Of a stretch of DNA of 64,000 bases, positions 62,391 to 64,000 are shown piece after piece; positions within the stretch are counted from its first letter, which is position 1, and every line of letters begins with the position of its first letter. The notes below the pieces were generated by a model that worked only from the letters and a program-made list of their open reading frames with translations, made no database searches and was not told where the DNA came from. Both the position numbers and the translations under genes were made by a program. This DNA comes from Flaccisagitta enflata (lineage: Eukaryota > Chaetognatha > Sagittoidea > Aphragmophora): the NCBI GenBank assembly GCA_965153355.1, contig OZ231127.1, forward strand, positions 10,044,001 through 10,108,000, read 5' to 3'.

Positions 62391-63608
62391 AGTCACAGTT
62401 TGTTATAGGCGAATTTTAAACAAAGAATCTAAAGAAAGAATGATGGGACTTTTAAAGAAATTCGAAAGAGGCGGAATTTCGTAAGAAGCGTGTTCGTTAG
62501 AATGATTTTCTTCTGTATTAGAAACGTATTACTGCGCTGACAATGATTACATTTCAAGGACATCTTATGCCAGATACAGAGTTTCAATGAACTGGAAATT
62601 GATTTTAACAATTTCCCTTGCATAGTACGACGCAGAGCAAGATCAGCCATGCAGATCCCATTCATATAGTTCAAAAGATAGATTATCAACTTGAAGCTAA
62701 CAGATAATTGATTATCATTAGGCAATGCATACTAATCACATTGCAAAAAAAATTAATGCAAAATATTGATTTTTTAGCTATTTATTGCTAAAAAGGCTAA
62801 TTTATTATAGAAGGATAAACTGTCAGAAAAAATTAAAAACATTCTTCTATAGTTTATCATCATTTTATTAATTTTTAAAACCCTATGGATGTAGCATAGT
62901 ATTAGAGTACTACTTGTCTATTTTCCATAAATTTATTGATTGATCATTCATGAAATCATTTATTAATAAAAATTAAGGTTTTTTTTTTCTTTTGAAATAA
63001 AGAAAAGTTTTGATATTTTTTATTTTCATCATAACAATGAAATATCGTTCGTACAACTTGTTTATTCATTTATTTTTTCATTCATTTATTAATTTATTTA
63101 TTTTTTAATTCCTTTTTCATTCTTTCAATTTATCTATGAATCCATTCTTCAATCATATCTTTCGTCATGTCATAATTTTCTTAAGCCATGAAAACCGTGT
63201 CAGATATTACATTATTTCAGGTACTTATGTATCTGCCATCAGTTATTTCATTCCTTCATTCATTCGTTCATTCATTCGTTCATTCATTCATTCATTCATT
63301 CTTTCGTTCATTTGTTCATTCATTTATTCATTCATATTTACATTCATGTTTTGACTTTATCATTCAGACGGTCTATCGACTCTATCCACTCGTGTAAGAT
63401 TCATTCATGTCATTTCATTCATTCCTTAAAGTGTGGATCTCGTCCGAAACGTTGGCAAGTCATAAATTATTAACAATCATAATTTATCTATAAACCCAGA
63501 AATATCAATCTATAGGAGCAGAATAAAAACCCACATACTAGGAGTAAAAAGCTAAGAAAATCAGCTGAAATTTTTAGTTCATTGGAATTTTCAAAAAAAA
63601 AAAAAAAA
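62391..63608. other. AT-rich sequence with ATTC repeats
   Basis: No dynein exon or other gene recognised. A CATT/ATTC-rich array occupies about 63240-63340. Confidence 0.5.
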
Positions 63609-63851
63609 ACAATGACACAGAAATGATAGGGTCGGATACGCGGCCAATGAATAGTCACTTTTTGGGTTGACAGGGGCAGTAATGCTGGTTGGCAGGGGCA
63701 GTATGAGAGAGTGTGGGAGCTGTTTTGTAGCTGAGCAGGGGCAATATTGCTAAAAAAAAAAAACTTTTCTTGTTGATTTAGCGCCATCCAAATTTTCGGA
63801 TGGAGCTACCTCACAAGGGACACACCCTCTTGGAGAGTCACAACGGCTGAA

Positions 63852-63855
<4 letters not shown>
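63609..63855 (-). mobile_element. HINE-like element, family E, degenerate
   Basis: GGGTCGGATACGCGGCCAAT, AATAGTCACTTTTTGGG, GGCAGGGGCAGTA twice, GCGCCATCCAAATTTTCGGA, ACACACCCTCTTGGAGAGTC. A (GAAA)n run follows and a further core fragment (GGAGGGACGGAGGG) lies at 63893-63970. Confidence 0.6.
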
Positions 63856-63883
<28 letters not shown>

Positions 63884-64000
63884 AAAAAGAAACATTCGGA
63901 TGGAGGGACGGAGGGATGGACCGACGGAATTACGCGGAAACATATGGAGTCGCAAATCCATCATTAAAAAGGAAAGAATGAAAAAAAAACCCAGAAAGTA

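Noticed and set aside
62429-62725. Possible upstream dynein exon on the minus strand
   Set aside because: The translated sequence has none of the AAA5 or stalk motifs and no suitable splice sites.

Overview
The window is animal (metazoan) nuclear DNA. It carries multi-exon axonemal dynein genes with GT-AG introns, a nested spliced gene, a BEL/Pao-type retrotransposon relic, and many non-autonomous DNA transposons and microsatellites. The organism must build motile cilia or flagella. The dispersed elements have a GTCC/GTCT/GTCG (GTCY) core, subterminal inverted repeats and a terminal hairpin, which is the published architecture of Helentron-associated elements (HINE, DINE-1, mini-me type) of insects, molluscs and other invertebrates. 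I cannot name the species; an invertebrate is likely.

The main gene content is axonemal dynein heavy chain 1 (DNAH1-like), all on the minus strand, in two blocks. Block B (34856 down to 8373) has six exons for the linker and the start of AAA1, with the P-loop split by an intron. Block A (58726 down to 46185) has eleven exons from AAA6 into the C-terminal domain. Every junction keeps frame. The blocks lie in the wrong order for one minus-strand gene: the C-terminal block is upstream of the N-terminal one. A 10-N assembly gap at 36905-36914 separates them. Neither the last C-terminal exons of block A nor the N-terminal tail exons of block B were seen near the gap. The simplest reading is one DNAH1 gene whose contigs were ordered or joined wrongly; tandem paralogues are the alternative.

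Inside the 15.8-kb intron between exons B3 and B4 sits a small complete gene on the plus strand (19656-22187, three exons, 222 aa). It encodes an unrecognised two-pass membrane protein with a Gly-rich, Lys-rich tail. At 36915-40944 (minus) is a frameshifted BEL/Pao-like gag-protease relic with zinc knuckles and glutamine runs, cut off by the gap.

Layout: 1-2.4 kb, 69/70-bp minisatellite and opposed CT/GA tracts; 2.5-8.4 kb, HINE-like copies and nested transposons; 8.4-10 kb, exons B6-B4; 10-25.8 kb, intron with transposons, giant HINE and nested gene; 25.8-26.6 kb, exons B3-B2; 26.7-34.7 kb, minisatellites and a large element; 34.7-34.9 kb, exon B1; 36.9 kb, gap; 37-41 kb, retroelement; 42-45.5 kb, tandem-repeat elements; 46.2-58.7 kb, block A exons with a 3.36-kb palindromic foldback element in one intron; 59.3-62.4 kb, large 13-bp/162-bp repeat elements; the rest is AT-rich simple sequence.

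The most interesting signals are the permuted DNAH1 gene, the covarying hairpin and distal-arm words that define the dispersed element subfamilies, and a transposon inserted exactly at the GTA of a dynein 5' splice site.
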